From Acidobacteriota bacterium (GTDB lineage Bacteria > Acidobacteriota > Terriglobia > Acidiferrales > UBA7541): a stretch of DNA of 49,336 nucleotides. The stretch's first letter is position 1. Every line of letters begins with the position of its first letter. A program made the position numbers and the translations under genes. The notes beneath the pieces are model-generated. The model was not told the origin of the DNA and searched no databases. It saw nothing but the letters and a program-made list of their open reading frames with translations. The DNA is taken from contig QHYZ01000106.1 in assembly GCA_003225295.1 (NCBI GenBank), positions 1 through 49,336 on the forward strand, read 5' to 3'. Shown piece after piece: positions 16,740-25,684 of this stretch.

Positions 16740-17414
16740 CTACTTGGCAACCCTGGCGATTCGCTGATCCATCACGGCAGTCAATCTTGTTTCCGAATCT
16801 CGCAGATGCTGCGCGAGAAGCGAGGCGCACTCCTCCGTCTTTCCCCCGGTCAACAATTCGAAGATTCTCCGATGAACTGGAACGAGTCCGCCTGGATTAT
16901 CGTGTCTGAGATCGACAAGAACCATGCCCATCCGCAATTCACCCAGAAGTTTCTGGTAAAAGGACTCCAGGCGGCGGTTCCGGTGAAAGCGAATCAGCAG
17001 CGTGTGAAAGTAGAGATCGAACCGGACAGCTCTCACCCAATCCAGGCCCTCAACCGCCTCCTCGTAGCCTTCCAGTGCGTTTCGCATCTCCGCCAGCACA
17101 TCGGAGCCTTCCATCCGCGCTGCCCGCACAGCCGGAATCTCCAACAGGTGGCGGAGCCGATAAATTTCACCTACGTCTTCCAAAGACAGCTGCGCGACAG
17201 TCACACCGCGATGCGCACTCCGCTTGAGCAAGCCCTCCAGAGATAAAATACGTGTCGCTTCCCGGATGGTATTTCTGGATACACCGAGCGATGCGGCCAT
17301 GGGCACTTCTTGTAGGGCCGTTCCGGGGATCAACACTCCATCGAGGATCCGCTGCCTGAGAATCGAGGCAACCTGATCTGCGACAGAGACCCGATGTATT
17401 TCAGCAAGTTCCAT
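16740..17414 (-). CDS. GntR-family regulator with FCD domain
   Basis: A 224-residue FadR-subfamily transcription factor. The winged helix occupies residues 1-75 (VADQVASILRQRILDGVLIPG, then EVPMAASLGVSRNTIREATRIL as the recognition region). A helical FCD ligand-binding domain with metal-ligand Asp/His positions (RFDLYFHTLLIRFH, HRRIFELL, QHLRDSE) follows. FCD regulators sense small carboxylates, which suits a cluster breaking down an acid. The ATG at 17414 is preferred over an open start at 17459. Being first in the minus-strand cluster and divergent from the TonB receptor, it probably controls both sides. Its operator is not proven; TGTTCAACA at 17477-17485 is a candidate half-site pair. Confidence 0.9.
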   Translation of the reverse strand: MELAEIHRVSVADQVASILRQRILDGVLIPGTALQEVPMAASLGVSRNTIREATRILSLEGLLKRSAHRGVTVAQLSLEDVGEIYRLRHLLEIPAVRAARMEGSDVLAEMRNALEGYEEAVEGLDWVRAVRFDLYFHTLLIRFHRNRRLESFYQKLLGELRMGMVLVDLRHDNPGGLVPVHRRIFELLTGGKTEECASLLAQHLRDSETRLTAVMDQRIARVAK

Positions 17415-17853
17415 GTTTGATCTCGACCGGTGCCGGGCAGGGCGACATCTTGCCCCCAAACCGGATCGGAGTCAAGTGTTCAACAAGTCTCATATTCAAT
17501 TGGTCTCCTCTTTCCGCTTGACATGCTCTATGCCCACGCTTAGTGTATCGTTCATTCCGCTGTTCTTTTGTCGAGGTAGGGGCTTGGGATGGGTCGCTCC
17601 AGTGCGCTGCCAGGGCATCTTAAACGACGTTGACTTTCCCGGCGGGTTCCTTGGCATACCTTCACTCCGGGTGCACCCGATCTACCCTTCGTGCTTCGCG
17701 GCTCTGTTCGCCTTGCCTATTCCTGCGGGCTAGAAAAGGCTGCTCACTCATTTCCAGGCGAGCCAAGGCTGCCATGATCAGAGTGCCGTTGAAAGACATT
17801 ATTTCGACCGATGTTGGGACTGCTCGTTTTGAGATGGCTTACGGGGGTGTTCC
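17415..17853. other. Divergent intergenic region (GntR / TonB receptor)
   Basis: A 439-bp control region with no gene. It holds a small palindrome TGTT-C-AACA (17477-17485) near the regulator start and a TTGACA box on the plus strand (17518-17523). A lone copy of the GGTCGCTCCAG word seen in the palindromic elements at the window start lies near 17588. The leader of the receptor mRNA would be about 300 nt if the TTGACA promoter is used. Confidence 0.5.
17518..17546 (+). promoter_or_regulatory. Candidate promoter for the TonB receptor
   Basis: A perfect -35 box TTGACA (17518-17523), a 17-bp spacer and a weak -10 TAGTGT (17541-17546) point towards the receptor gene. The -35 and spacing are good, but the -10 matches the consensus at only three of six positions. 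Confidence 0.35.
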
Positions 17854-20800
17854 GTGATTCGCAGCAAGTGGAGTTTTCCGCTTCAGATTCTTCCGATCGT
17901 TTTATGCGCTGCTTTCCTCCTAATTTTGCCGGCGTCTGTCCGCGGCCAGGCGGTCAATGCCACGCTCTCTGGAAAGATAACCGATGCTTCCGGCGGAAGT
18001 GTGGCCAAAGCCACGGTGACGGCTTCCAATCTGGCCACGGGGTTCTCGCGCTCCGCACAAAGTTCCGATAACGGCGAATACACCATACGCGCGCTCCCGG
18101 CTGGTGAATATAAGGTCATGGTTGAATTCTCGGGATTTGGAAAACAGACTAAAAACATCACGCTCCAGGTCGGGCAAGCCGCGGAGCTCGGATTCACTCT
18201 CTCGCCGGGGGAAATGGTTCAGAAAGTGGAAGTCGAAGCAACTGCAGAACTTGCTGAGCCGACCCGCACCCAGGTCAGCACGGTGATCACGGAAAACCAG
18301 ATTGTCAATCTGCCGGTGAACGGGCGCGAATTTATCGACTTTGCGTTGCTCTCCCCCGCCGTTACCATCGGGGATACCACGGCCGGAAACACCGACGTGA
18401 TTGTCGAGCCGGTAACCAAGCTGTCTTTTGCGGGCCAGAACATCCATTACAATTTCATCGCTGTCGACGGCGCCGACGACATATCGACAGCCTCGGGCAT
18501 CCAGCGCGGCACACCTCCACAGGAATCGGTGCTGGAATTCCGCGTCATCAACACCGATTATTCTGTAGAGTTTGGCCGCGCGAGCGCTGGCATCGTGAAC
18601 ATTATCACACGTGGCGGCACCAATGAATGGCACGGAGTCGCTTACGAGTATTTTCGCAACAACAAACTGGATGCTATCAATCTCCTGCAGGCTACTGGTG
18701 CGCACGATTTGCGGCAGAATCAATTCGGCGCGGCAATTGGGGGTCCGATTCAAAAAGACCAGACTTTTATTTTCGGCAACCTTGAACTCCAGCGCCGCGG
18801 TGAATCGCCTTTCTACAATTCCGCTGTGCTCCAAAACATCAAATTCATTAATGAGGTGAAAGCCGTCTATGGTCTGGCGCAGGAACCGGCCTTGGGTAGT
18901 GTTCTGCGCACAAACGACAATGACAACGGCTTCCTGAGGTTGGACCGCAGCTTCAACCAGAAGGAAACAATGTTCGTCCGCTATTTCATTAGCGATGGAA
19001 GGTTGCTCGACCAGTCGCCGCTGAACGACGGCTTCGACTTGCCCTCCGCTTTCAAGGACAACTTCTATCGCGATCAATCCGTCGCTGGCACGCTTGCTTC
19101 CGTACTCAAACCGTCGACGGTTAACGAGCTGCGCATGCAGTTTGCTCGGCGGTCTTTTGACTTCCCTACCGTCTCCACCCAGCCGCACCTGGAACTCTCA
19201 AATACCTTTACTACGGGGGTGAACCGCGGTAATCCGGATTTCTACCGCGAATCCCGCTTTGAATTGGTCGACAATTTTTCAATCTCCCATGACCGCCATA
19301 CCTTCAGCTTCGGGGGAAATACCAATTACGTTCGCACCACGGAATCGTTTCCACTGTTCTATCCGTTTGAAGCCGACTTCCCCAATCTCGGCGCTTTTCT
19401 GGGGAATGATGGCGTCAACGGAGCCCAATGCGTCTCGGCCGCGGGGGACCCCGGAGGCGCTGGTCCAGCTGGCTGCCAGCATCCCAACGTGATCTTTTTT
19501 GAGCGCTTTCAGGCGCCCAATTTCAACGAGCGTAGCCTGAATACCTCGGTTTACAGCGGAACGCGGATTTCTCCCACCATCCGCAATCAAGCGGAAGGCA
19601 CTCTCAACCACACCTATAATGGCCTCTTCATACAAGACAAATGGCGCGCGACAAGCCGTTTGACATTGAACGGCGGGATTCGCTGGGAGTGGGAGACCTG
19701 GCCCAGCGGCGTCCTCAATACTCAGTGGAAGAACTTCGACCCCAGGTTGGGTGTTGCTTATAATCTCGGGACCAAGCACAACTTTGTCATTCGCGCTGGC
19801 TTTGGCTTGTTCCACGGAATTATTCCCGCTCCGCTCCTGGCCTGCCAACTTCCGTCTTGCGGTGGGACCATCGGCAAATATCCCAGCCGCCCGTTCGAGA
19901 ACAACCTCGACGCCAAGACGGAACTCTTCGCTTTCGCCAGTTCTCCGGCGATCACCGCTCTTGGGCTCGAGGGGTTGGTCAAAGACGGAGCTTATCCGGA
20001 CAATACAACGGATCCATTTACGAATCCTTTCCCGGGTTGTACTCCGATCACTAACTGTGCATTTTTTGGACCGTCCGTAGTGGTTCGCTTCGATCAAAAC
20101 CATCAGAACCCTTATGGCATTCAAGCCAGCGCTGCAATCGAATTCGATCCGCTCCCCGATACAGCAGTAAGCATCAGCGGTCTCCACATCCGCGGCGTCC
20201 ATCTCGGTAGCTTCTTTAACGTAAATCAGCCTGACCCAACCGCCCAGGTGACCGCTTTTGACTCGCAAGGCCGCAGTGGACAAAAAAACGTCTATTGCTC
20301 TTCCGTTCAGGCATGCCCTTTTACTCCCGGCGTGCGCACTTTTCCGATCGCAATTTACTTCGAGGCAACTTCTCGTTGGGATTCCCAGTATGACGGGCTG
20401 TTGATCAATGTGAACAAGCGCCTGTCTCATCATTTCTCGTACGGCGTCAGCTACACCTGGTCGAAATCCATTGACGATGGGCCGAACCCCAGCTTCGTAT
20501 TGATCCCGCAAGACAGCCAGAACTTCCGCGCGGAGCGTGCTCTTTCTTCGGACGATGTTCGCAACCGTCTCGTGTTTAATGGCACGGTGACAACGCCTAA
20601 GGAATGGAATGTCTTCGCTCGCAACTTCGAGGCTGGCATGATTGCCACAATCCAGTCCCCCATGCGTTTCACGAAATTTGCCGGTTTTGACGCGAACGGA
20701 GACATCTTCGGCAATAACGACCGTGTCGGCATCGAGCCCCGCAACACCTTCGTTGGCGACAATTTCCGCTCCGCTGATTTTCGCCTGGGACGAACCTTTC

Positions 20801-21045
20801 CGTTCAAGGAGCGACGCAGCCTGGAGGTCCTCGCGGAGGCCTTCAATCTCTTCAACACGACCAACATTCGCTTCTTTAACACCGTTTATGGCGCGGCCGA
20901 TTTTTGTCCGCCTGATCCGACTGCCTTCGGCTGCCCGGCGAGCCCGTCCACTTTCCGAGAGGGCTCGCCGAATCCGCTTTACGGGTCTCCCCGCGCAGTT
21001 TTCAATCCGCGACAGATTCAGCTGGCGTTAAGATTCAACTTCTAA
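17854..21045 (+). CDS. Oar-type TonB-dependent receptor
   Basis: A 1063-residue outer-membrane protein. A signal peptide (hydrophobic LPIVLCAAFLLILPA, cleavage near VRGQA) is followed by a carboxypeptidase-regulatory-like beta-sandwich (about residues 30-110: ATLSGKITDASGGSVAKATV). A plug-like region then contains QIVNLPVNGREF and IVNIITRGGTNEWHG, and a long beta barrel ends in the terminal aromatic LALRFNF. This layout is typical of the greatly expanded Oar-like receptors of Acidobacteriota, which import polymers or bulky nutrients using TonB energy. The start is GTG 17854 with GGGGG just upstream. Divergent from the GntR gene and probably co-regulated with the catabolic cluster; the ligand cannot be read from sequence. 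Confidence 0.92.
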   Translation: MIRSKWSFPLQILPIVLCAAFLLILPASVRGQAVNATLSGKITDASGGSVAKATVTASNLATGFSRSAQSSDNGEYTIRALPAGEYKVMVEFSGFGKQTKNITLQVGQAAELGFTLSPGEMVQKVEVEATAELAEPTRTQVSTVITENQIVNLPVNGREFIDFALLSPAVTIGDTTAGNTDVIVEPVTKLSFAGQNIHYNFIAVDGADDISTASGIQRGTPPQESVLEFRVINTDYSVEFGRASAGIVNIITRGGTNEWHGVAYEYFRNNKLDAINLLQATGAHDLRQNQFGAAIGGPIQKDQTFIFGNLELQRRGESPFYNSAVLQNIKFINEVKAVYGLAQEPALGSVLRTNDNDNGFLRLDRSFNQKETMFVRYFISDGRLLDQSPLNDGFDLPSAFKDNFYRDQSVAGTLASVLKPSTVNELRMQFARRSFDFPTVSTQPHLELSNTFTTGVNRGNPDFYRESRFELVDNFSISHDRHTFSFGGNTNYVRTTESFPLFYPFEADFPNLGAFLGNDGVNGAQCVSAAGDPGGAGPAGCQHPNVIFFERFQAPNFNERSLNTSVYSGTRISPTIRNQAEGTLNHTYNGLFIQDKWRATSRLTLNGGIRWEWETWPSGVLNTQWKNFDPRLGVAYNLGTKHNFVIRAGFGLFHGIIPAPLLACQLPSCGGTIGKYPSRPFENNLDAKTELFAFASSPAITALGLEGLVKDGAYPDNTTDPFTNPFPGCTPITNCAFFGPSVVVRFDQNHQNPYGIQASAAIEFDPLPDTAVSISGLHIRGVHLGSFFNVNQPDPTAQVTAFDSQGRSGQKNVYCSSVQACPFTPGVRTFPIAIYFEATSRWDSQYDGLLINVNKRLSHHFSYGVSYTWSKSIDDGPNPSFVLIPQDSQNFRAERALSSDDVRNRLVFNGTVTTPKEWNVFARNFEAGMIATIQSPMRFTKFAGFDANGDIFGNNDRVGIEPRNTFVGDNFRSADFRLGRTFPFKERRSLEVLAEAFNLFNTTNIRFFNTVYGAADFCPPDPTAFGCPASPSTFREGSPNPLYGSPRAVFNPRQIQLALRFNF

Positions 21046-21145
21046 GTGTCTCCGGAGTTGGATTTCGGCACCGAGGCTTTAGAGCGCGGACAGTGCGGGA
21101 CCAACGACTCACCTCGTCGAGGGCCGCAGTCGATCCGGAGGGGCT

Positions 21146-22231
21146 ATGAGATTCGGCATTTACGCGGAGATGCAGACCGCGCCGGGAAAATCGCACAGCG
21201 ATATGACTTGGGAAATCCTTCACCAGATCGAGCACGCCGATCAAGTCGGTTTCGATGTCTACTCCGTCATTGACCATCATTTCTTTCAGAAATTTTCCAT
21301 CTCGGCCAATCCCCTGGCACTCTTCTGCGCCGCGGCCCAGCGCACCGAGCGCATTCGCTTTCGCGTCGCCCTGATCACTCTTCCCCTCGAGAACCCCATG
21401 CGGCTGGCAGGTCAAGTCGCGGAAGCCGATATCCTCACGCGCGGGAGGCTCGAATGCGGGTTGGGGCGCGGCCATGCGTGGCTCTTCGGCCCTTCGAATG
21501 TCCCGCTCGAAGAAAGCCGCCCGCGCTACGACGAAGCCGTCGAAATTCTGATTAGCGCCTGGACCACCGACAAAATGTCCTATGCGGGCCGGTTTTACAA
21601 AGTGCAGGACCTTACCGTCGTGCCCAAACCGAGGCAGAAACCGCATCCGCCGCTTTTCACGGGCGGCACGAGCGATATCACTTATCAGATGGCCGGACAG
21701 CGGGGATGGGGAATCTTGGTACCGCCCTTGCTTCCCTGGGGCGTGTTGGAAAAGCCTCTCGAGATCTATAAAAAAGCCTGCGCCGACCACGGACACCAGC
21801 CCAACATCGTTTATATCCGTCCTGTTTATTTGGACGAAGACGAAAAACAAATTCGAAAAGAGGTGGAAGGCGCGCTGCACAATTTCCTGGCGTTTAACGC
21901 TTCGCCGGTAGAATCTTTGCAGGGCGAAGCGATGAAGGCGGAACTTCGTGCCAAGGGCTATGGTTTCTACGCCAGCGGCGCGCTAGAATCGCTGACCAAG
22001 CTGACCTACGAAGAGTTCGTGGGCCAGGAGATTGGTTTCATCGGCACCCCGGAAAAAGTGATTCGTCAGATTCGAAACCTGCAAGCCAAAGGCGGCATCG
22101 GAGAATTGGCCATTGTCTCCAATTTTGGTGGCCTCGAACACTGGAAATCCATCAAGACTCAGCAGCTCTTTGCCGAGCGTGTGATGCCGGCATTCCGCGG
22201 AGACGCTGCTGTTTCTCAAGTGGGCGCATGA
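21146..22231 (+). CDS. LLM-class flavin-dependent oxidoreductase (second copy)
   Basis: A 361-residue luciferase-like protein, clearly of the bacterial-luciferase monooxygenase branch: MRFGIYAEMQTAPGKSH, EHADQVGFDVYSVIDHHF, FRVALITLPLENPMRLAGQVAEADILTRGRLECGLGRG, and a C-terminal GTPEKVIRQIRNLQAKGGIGE. Such enzymes use FMNH2 and oxygen to oxidise aldehydes, alkanes or ring ketones. GGAGGGGCT lies directly upstream of the ATG. It sits 100 bp after the TonB receptor and 35 bp before the HxH membrane protein. It differs considerably from the LLM protein at 5712, so the two are not recent duplicates. Confidence 0.87.
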   Translation: MRFGIYAEMQTAPGKSHSDMTWEILHQIEHADQVGFDVYSVIDHHFFQKFSISANPLALFCAAAQRTERIRFRVALITLPLENPMRLAGQVAEADILTRGRLECGLGRGHAWLFGPSNVPLEESRPRYDEAVEILISAWTTDKMSYAGRFYKVQDLTVVPKPRQKPHPPLFTGGTSDITYQMAGQRGWGILVPPLLPWGVLEKPLEIYKKACADHGHQPNIVYIRPVYLDEDEKQIRKEVEGALHNFLAFNASPVESLQGEAMKAELRAKGYGFYASGALESLTKLTYEEFVGQEIGFIGTPEKVIRQIRNLQAKGGIGELAIVSNFGGLEHWKSIKTQQLFAERVMPAFRGDAAVSQVGA

Positions 22232-22265
22232 ACACAACCGGAATCTTTGCAACGTAACGGGTTCA

Positions 22266-23399
22266 ATGGAATCGATGAGCTCGTCTCAAGGCGCAATGCC
22301 GCTCGAATCAGACACCGTGTTCGTGCAGAGCCAAACGTTCGCACCGCTTAGCGCGCGGCGTCTCCTACTCTTGGGCGGCATGGGCCTGATCCTTGTGGGA
22401 ATGATTTTCGGCGACATCTTTGCGGTCTTTGTTTTGCACCAAAACGCCGCACGAGTCGGTGCGAGCCTTGCTGCAGCCTCGCATGCAGCACTCGGCGGTG
22501 ATAGCGCTGCCGTGGTCAAGAATTTTCAAAATGTTGGCAGTTTCCTCGAAAATCGCGGCACCAAAGTTGACACTCATGTCCACATTATCGCTTTCGGGTA
22601 TGTGGCGCTAATGCTCGCGCTCCTCGTTCCCTGGATGACACTTTCAGCAACTACAAAAAAGAGGTTGGCCTGGTTGCTTCTTTGCGGCGCCGGATTGCTG
22701 CCGCTATGCGTTTTCCTCATCCACTACGTGGGTTTGGCTTACAGCCCGCTTCAGGCCATTGGATGGGCAAGCATCTTTGCCGATCTCGGCGGCTTGTTGG
22801 TGATCGTTGCCTTGGCTGGTTTCCTCTATGGGCTGGTGAAGCGCTTTCTCTCTGCGGAACGGGCCCCCGTCGAGGACGAACTGCTTGCCGGATCAAGTGC
22901 CACCGGTCGGTCGCTGCTTGCCGGAGGCTCATTCCTTGTGCTGCTCGGGTTCCTTCACGGCACCTATTACGCCGCTGTCGACCTCTATCGCCACGAAGCG
23001 CTCGACTATGCGATTCTTTCGCAAATCAGCGTTGGAGCTGCAGGCGAGAACACCACAGCTGTTGAGAGCGCACTTGCGGCGTATGGCCGACTCCAAGGTG
23101 ACAAGGCGGTGAATATCGCCGCACACGCTCACATAATCGAGTTCGGCCTGCTGGCCATGCTACTGGCGTATTTTCAACCCTATGTAAATTTGCGCGCGGC
23201 CTGGAAGCAGCGTTGGGCCGTGGTGCTCTTGCTCGGATCCGTGCTTCTGCCTGTTTGCGTGCTGCTCGAGCTGAACTATGGCTTGGTCGCTGGCGGATTA
23301 GCGGACATCGCAGGCTTGCTCGTCATCGTCGCGATGCTGGCAATGTGGATTGGCATTCTGCGTTACACCGGTAAACTCGATGCGGGAGGCGCAACATGA
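22266..23399 (+). CDS. Membrane protein with two tandem four-helix HxH modules
   Basis: A 377-residue integral membrane protein I do not recognise. Two homologous halves are visible: module A (about residues 30-195) and module B (about 212-368). Each begins with a (R)LLxGG helix, has an amphipathic segment with a His (LHQNAA with H58; YRHEAL with H243), then an HxH motif at a helix start (VDTHVHIIAFG, H104/H106; AAHAHIIEFG, H287/H289). Each ends with two more helices (LLPLCVFL / LLPVCVLL and LGGLLVIVAL / IAGLLVIVAM). The His-to-HxH spacing is 46 and 44 residues. A third copy forms the next gene, whose ATG overlaps this stop (ATGA). Conserved His at membrane-helix ends suggest haem or copper binding, which is inference only. 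Confidence 0.85.
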   Translation: MESMSSSQGAMPLESDTVFVQSQTFAPLSARRLLLLGGMGLILVGMIFGDIFAVFVLHQNAARVGASLAAASHAALGGDSAAVVKNFQNVGSFLENRGTKVDTHVHIIAFGYVALMLALLVPWMTLSATTKKRLAWLLLCGAGLLPLCVFLIHYVGLAYSPLQAIGWASIFADLGGLLVIVALAGFLYGLVKRFLSAERAPVEDELLAGSSATGRSLLAGGSFLVLLGFLHGTYYAAVDLYRHEALDYAILSQISVGAAGENTTAVESALAAYGRLQGDKAVNIAAHAHIIEFGLLAMLLAYFQPYVNLRAAWKQRWAVVLLLGSVLLPVCVLLELNYGLVAGGLADIAGLLVIVAMLAMWIGILRYTGKLDAGGAT

Positions 23400-23884
23400 G
23401 CGGAGCGCGCCGGCTACTCCTTACGGGTGGGATTGTTCTGGCCTTGTGGGGCATGAGCTACGGGCTGTGGTATGCGGTTTTTGCCGAGCACCAGGCACTC
23501 GAAGAGATCGGATCATCGCTCGCACGAGGGTTCAGCGGAGCTGCGGCTAGGAATATAGCGCTCGCCGAAGCGTCCCTTCGGCAATACCAGCAAGCCAAAT
23601 ACGTTTACGACCGGCAAGTGGATGTCCACGGCCACTGGATCGGTCTGGCAATGGTATTGGTTGTCGCGGGGATTGGCCTCGATCGCTTGGCGTTCTCCGA
23701 GCGAATCAAAATGCTTCTCTCTGTGACCGCCTTGCTCGGCTCTTTTCTTTTTCCGCTGGGTGTGTTGCTACAGACTCTAAACCGCGGGAATGGGCCGCGC
23801 GCCGTCGCAATCCTGGGATCCGCGCTCATCATTGCCGCCCTCGGCACGTTCGCACTGGGGTTCGCGCGCAAGCCTGCTGCCTGA
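23396..23884 (+). CDS. Membrane protein, single four-helix HxH module
   Basis: A 162-residue, four-helix membrane protein homologous to each half of its upstream neighbour. RRLLLTGGIVLALWGM opens the module, AEHQALEEIGSSL carries H32, VDVHGHWIGLAMV carries H78/H80, and LLGSFLFPLGVLL and LGSALIIAALG are the last two helices. The H-to-HxH spacing of 46 residues equals that of module A. Translation is coupled through an ATGA overlap. Together the two genes supply three modules, which suggests a multi-subunit membrane complex. No known family could be assigned. Confidence 0.82.
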   Translation: MSGARRLLLTGGIVLALWGMSYGLWYAVFAEHQALEEIGSSLARGFSGAAARNIALAEASLRQYQQAKYVYDRQVDVHGHWIGLAMVLVVAGIGLDRLAFSERIKMLLSVTALLGSFLFPLGVLLQTLNRGNGPRAVAILGSALIIAALGTFALGFARKPAA

Positions 23885-23991
23885 CATTGGAAGCTCAACC
23901 GGTTTTCCCAGTGTTTCTACATCGCCACGCTGAGAGGGTGGCTGTTAATAAGACAGCGAATCCGGTGGATTCATGGCATACCTCGGTACTT

Positions 23992-25407
23992 TCAATTCGG
24001 CCGAGGAATACCACTTGCTGCCGCCGTCACTGGCGGGATATTTTGGTTCACATGGAAAAAGTTGCCTGGATCGTAGGCTGTTTTGATCGCTCTGAGGCGC
24101 TCCCATCGACCCCGATAGGCCTCGGGAACGCGATCGCCTTCATCGCCACTCATAAAATTGACGTAAACTCCCGGAACCATAGCTGGCCGCAATTGCACAA
24201 ACAAGGTGCGAATCCACGAAATATTTGCAGCATCGTTCGCCGGGTCTGACCAGTTTCCAAGCAGATTAAGAACAAAGGGCGAGCTACGATCACCAAAGGC
24301 AGTTTCGCTGGCCGCCACCCGCGCCGCGGCGCCGCCGAGATATGCCAGCTCAATTTCATTCGTGGGGGAAGGGTTCGTAGCGAGCGCCTCAATCATGATG
24401 TCGATGCTTTCGTCGTTCAAGGACTTGAAATATCCGGACTTGGTGTAGTAGCGGCGGTCGTGTGGGAAGTCGGAATCCGCCATCGTCTGCAACGCGTTAA
24501 ATGAAACTACCTCTTTGGTGACCGCCTTCTGATTGCCAACCGCGAATGCGCGATCTACATACCGGCGGCCTTCCTCGAGGTCGCCAACCCAGAGCGCTGA
24601 CGCACTTGCGATTGGGCGCCCGCGGGCCTCCGTGGGAATGTCTTTCTCGTGGGAAGCGATCCTCAATGAGAAGCCCCATCTCAAGTTATCCGGGGCTTCC
24701 GGCATGAAGTCGCGCCAATGCCGAAGTAGACCTCTCACTTCATCGCCAAGACATATCCCTCTGCCGAACAGAACCGAACCGACCGGATGGAGGGTCACCT
24801 CGAATTCGGTCACTACGCCAAAGTTGCCTCCTCCTCCTCGTAAAGCCCAAAACAGGTCCGAGTTCTCGCTGGCACTGACGCGGACCACCGATCCGTCCGC
24901 AACAACCACTGTAAAGCCCCGCACATTATCACAGGATAAGCCGTACAAACGATTGAGCCATCCGGTCCCGCCTCCGAGCACCAGGCCACCAGCACCTGTG
25001 TGGGAGACCACACCTGAAGGAAATGCGAGTCCCACTGCTTGCGTTACGAGGTCGATGGAACCGAGCAGGCATCCACCCTCGAATCGTGCGTAGCGGGCTT
25101 CCGGGAAGACTTGGACCTTGCGCATGGGCGAGAGGTCAATTACCAGCCCATCATCGCAAGTGCCAAAGCCGGCAAGACTATGGCCTCCACAACGGACTGC
25201 GGTGATCACCCCCGCGGAGCCGGCGGCATGCACCACCGCCTGCACATCACTTGAATCTCGACATCGAGCGATCAGACCCGGGCGACGAGCAACCAAACCG
25301 TTCCAAATTCGACTGGCCTCAGGGTACTCGGCGTCGTCAGGCCGCAGTAAGCTCCCCTTCAGGTGACCTTTGAGGGAGACATAGATTTCTTCAGTTGCTT
25401 TGCTCAT
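23992..25407 (-). CDS. FAD-binding oxidase, berberine-bridge-enzyme family
   Basis: A 471-residue PCMH-fold oxidoreductase. The FAD domain shows RCGGHSLAGFG, whose His is the usual 8-alpha-histidyl FAD attachment, and YGLSCDNVRGFTVV, whose Cys fits the second (6-S-cysteinyl) link, so bicovalent FAD is likely. GGGGNFGVVTEFE follows, and the C-terminal BBE domain ends with YDPGNFFHVNQNI. Family members oxidise alcohols, sugars or alkaloid-like amines and reduce oxygen. No signal peptide is seen, so a cytoplasmic location is likely. It is convergent with the HxH membrane genes and divergent from the class V aminotransferase gene. Substrate unknown. Confidence 0.9.
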   Translation of the reverse strand: MSKATEEIYVSLKGHLKGSLLRPDDAEYPEASRIWNGLVARRPGLIARCRDSSDVQAVVHAAGSAGVITAVRCGGHSLAGFGTCDDGLVIDLSPMRKVQVFPEARYARFEGGCLLGSIDLVTQAVGLAFPSGVVSHTGAGGLVLGGGTGWLNRLYGLSCDNVRGFTVVVADGSVVRVSASENSDLFWALRGGGGNFGVVTEFEVTLHPVGSVLFGRGICLGDEVRGLLRHWRDFMPEAPDNLRWGFSLRIASHEKDIPTEARGRPIASASALWVGDLEEGRRYVDRAFAVGNQKAVTKEVVSFNALQTMADSDFPHDRRYYTKSGYFKSLNDESIDIMIEALATNPSPTNEIELAYLGGAAARVAASETAFGDRSSPFVLNLLGNWSDPANDAANISWIRTLFVQLRPAMVPGVYVNFMSGDEGDRVPEAYRGRWERLRAIKTAYDPGNFFHVNQNIPPVTAAASGIPRPN

Positions 25408-25684
25408 ACGTACGGGGGGCGGCAGTCAGGACCCCGAGTGCACCGGCAACTTTGAAACGCCAGCGTTGTAGATGTCCGGCAGTCCGCCGGCCATAATTCC
25501 CTGCTGCCGACGGGGTCCAAGAACGACCAAAAGGATAGGGATGATCCGACAGAGATGCAAGCGGCAGCCGATAGCATGTCACTTGACACCCGCAGGCACG
25601 CATTATAGGGTTCGCCTGCTTCGGCTTCGCCAAGCAGACGTTAGAGTCCCGAATCGGCTCGAAAGTGGGACACAAGGAAATCAA
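25408..25684. promoter_or_regulatory. Divergent promoter region with 5'-UTR hairpin
   Basis: The 277 bp between two divergent genes. On the plus strand TTGACA (25583-25588) and TATAGG (25604-25609) form a candidate promoter with a short 15-bp spacer. A hairpin follows at 25616-25637 (CTGCTT/AAGCAG and GGC/GCC arms, loop TTC, one bulged C). AAGGA precedes the ATG at 25685. Confidence 0.35.

Noticed and set aside
17920-20511. Two 410-422-codon minus-strand frames inside the TonB receptor
   Set aside because: The receptor frame has clear domains over its full length; the antisense frames have none.
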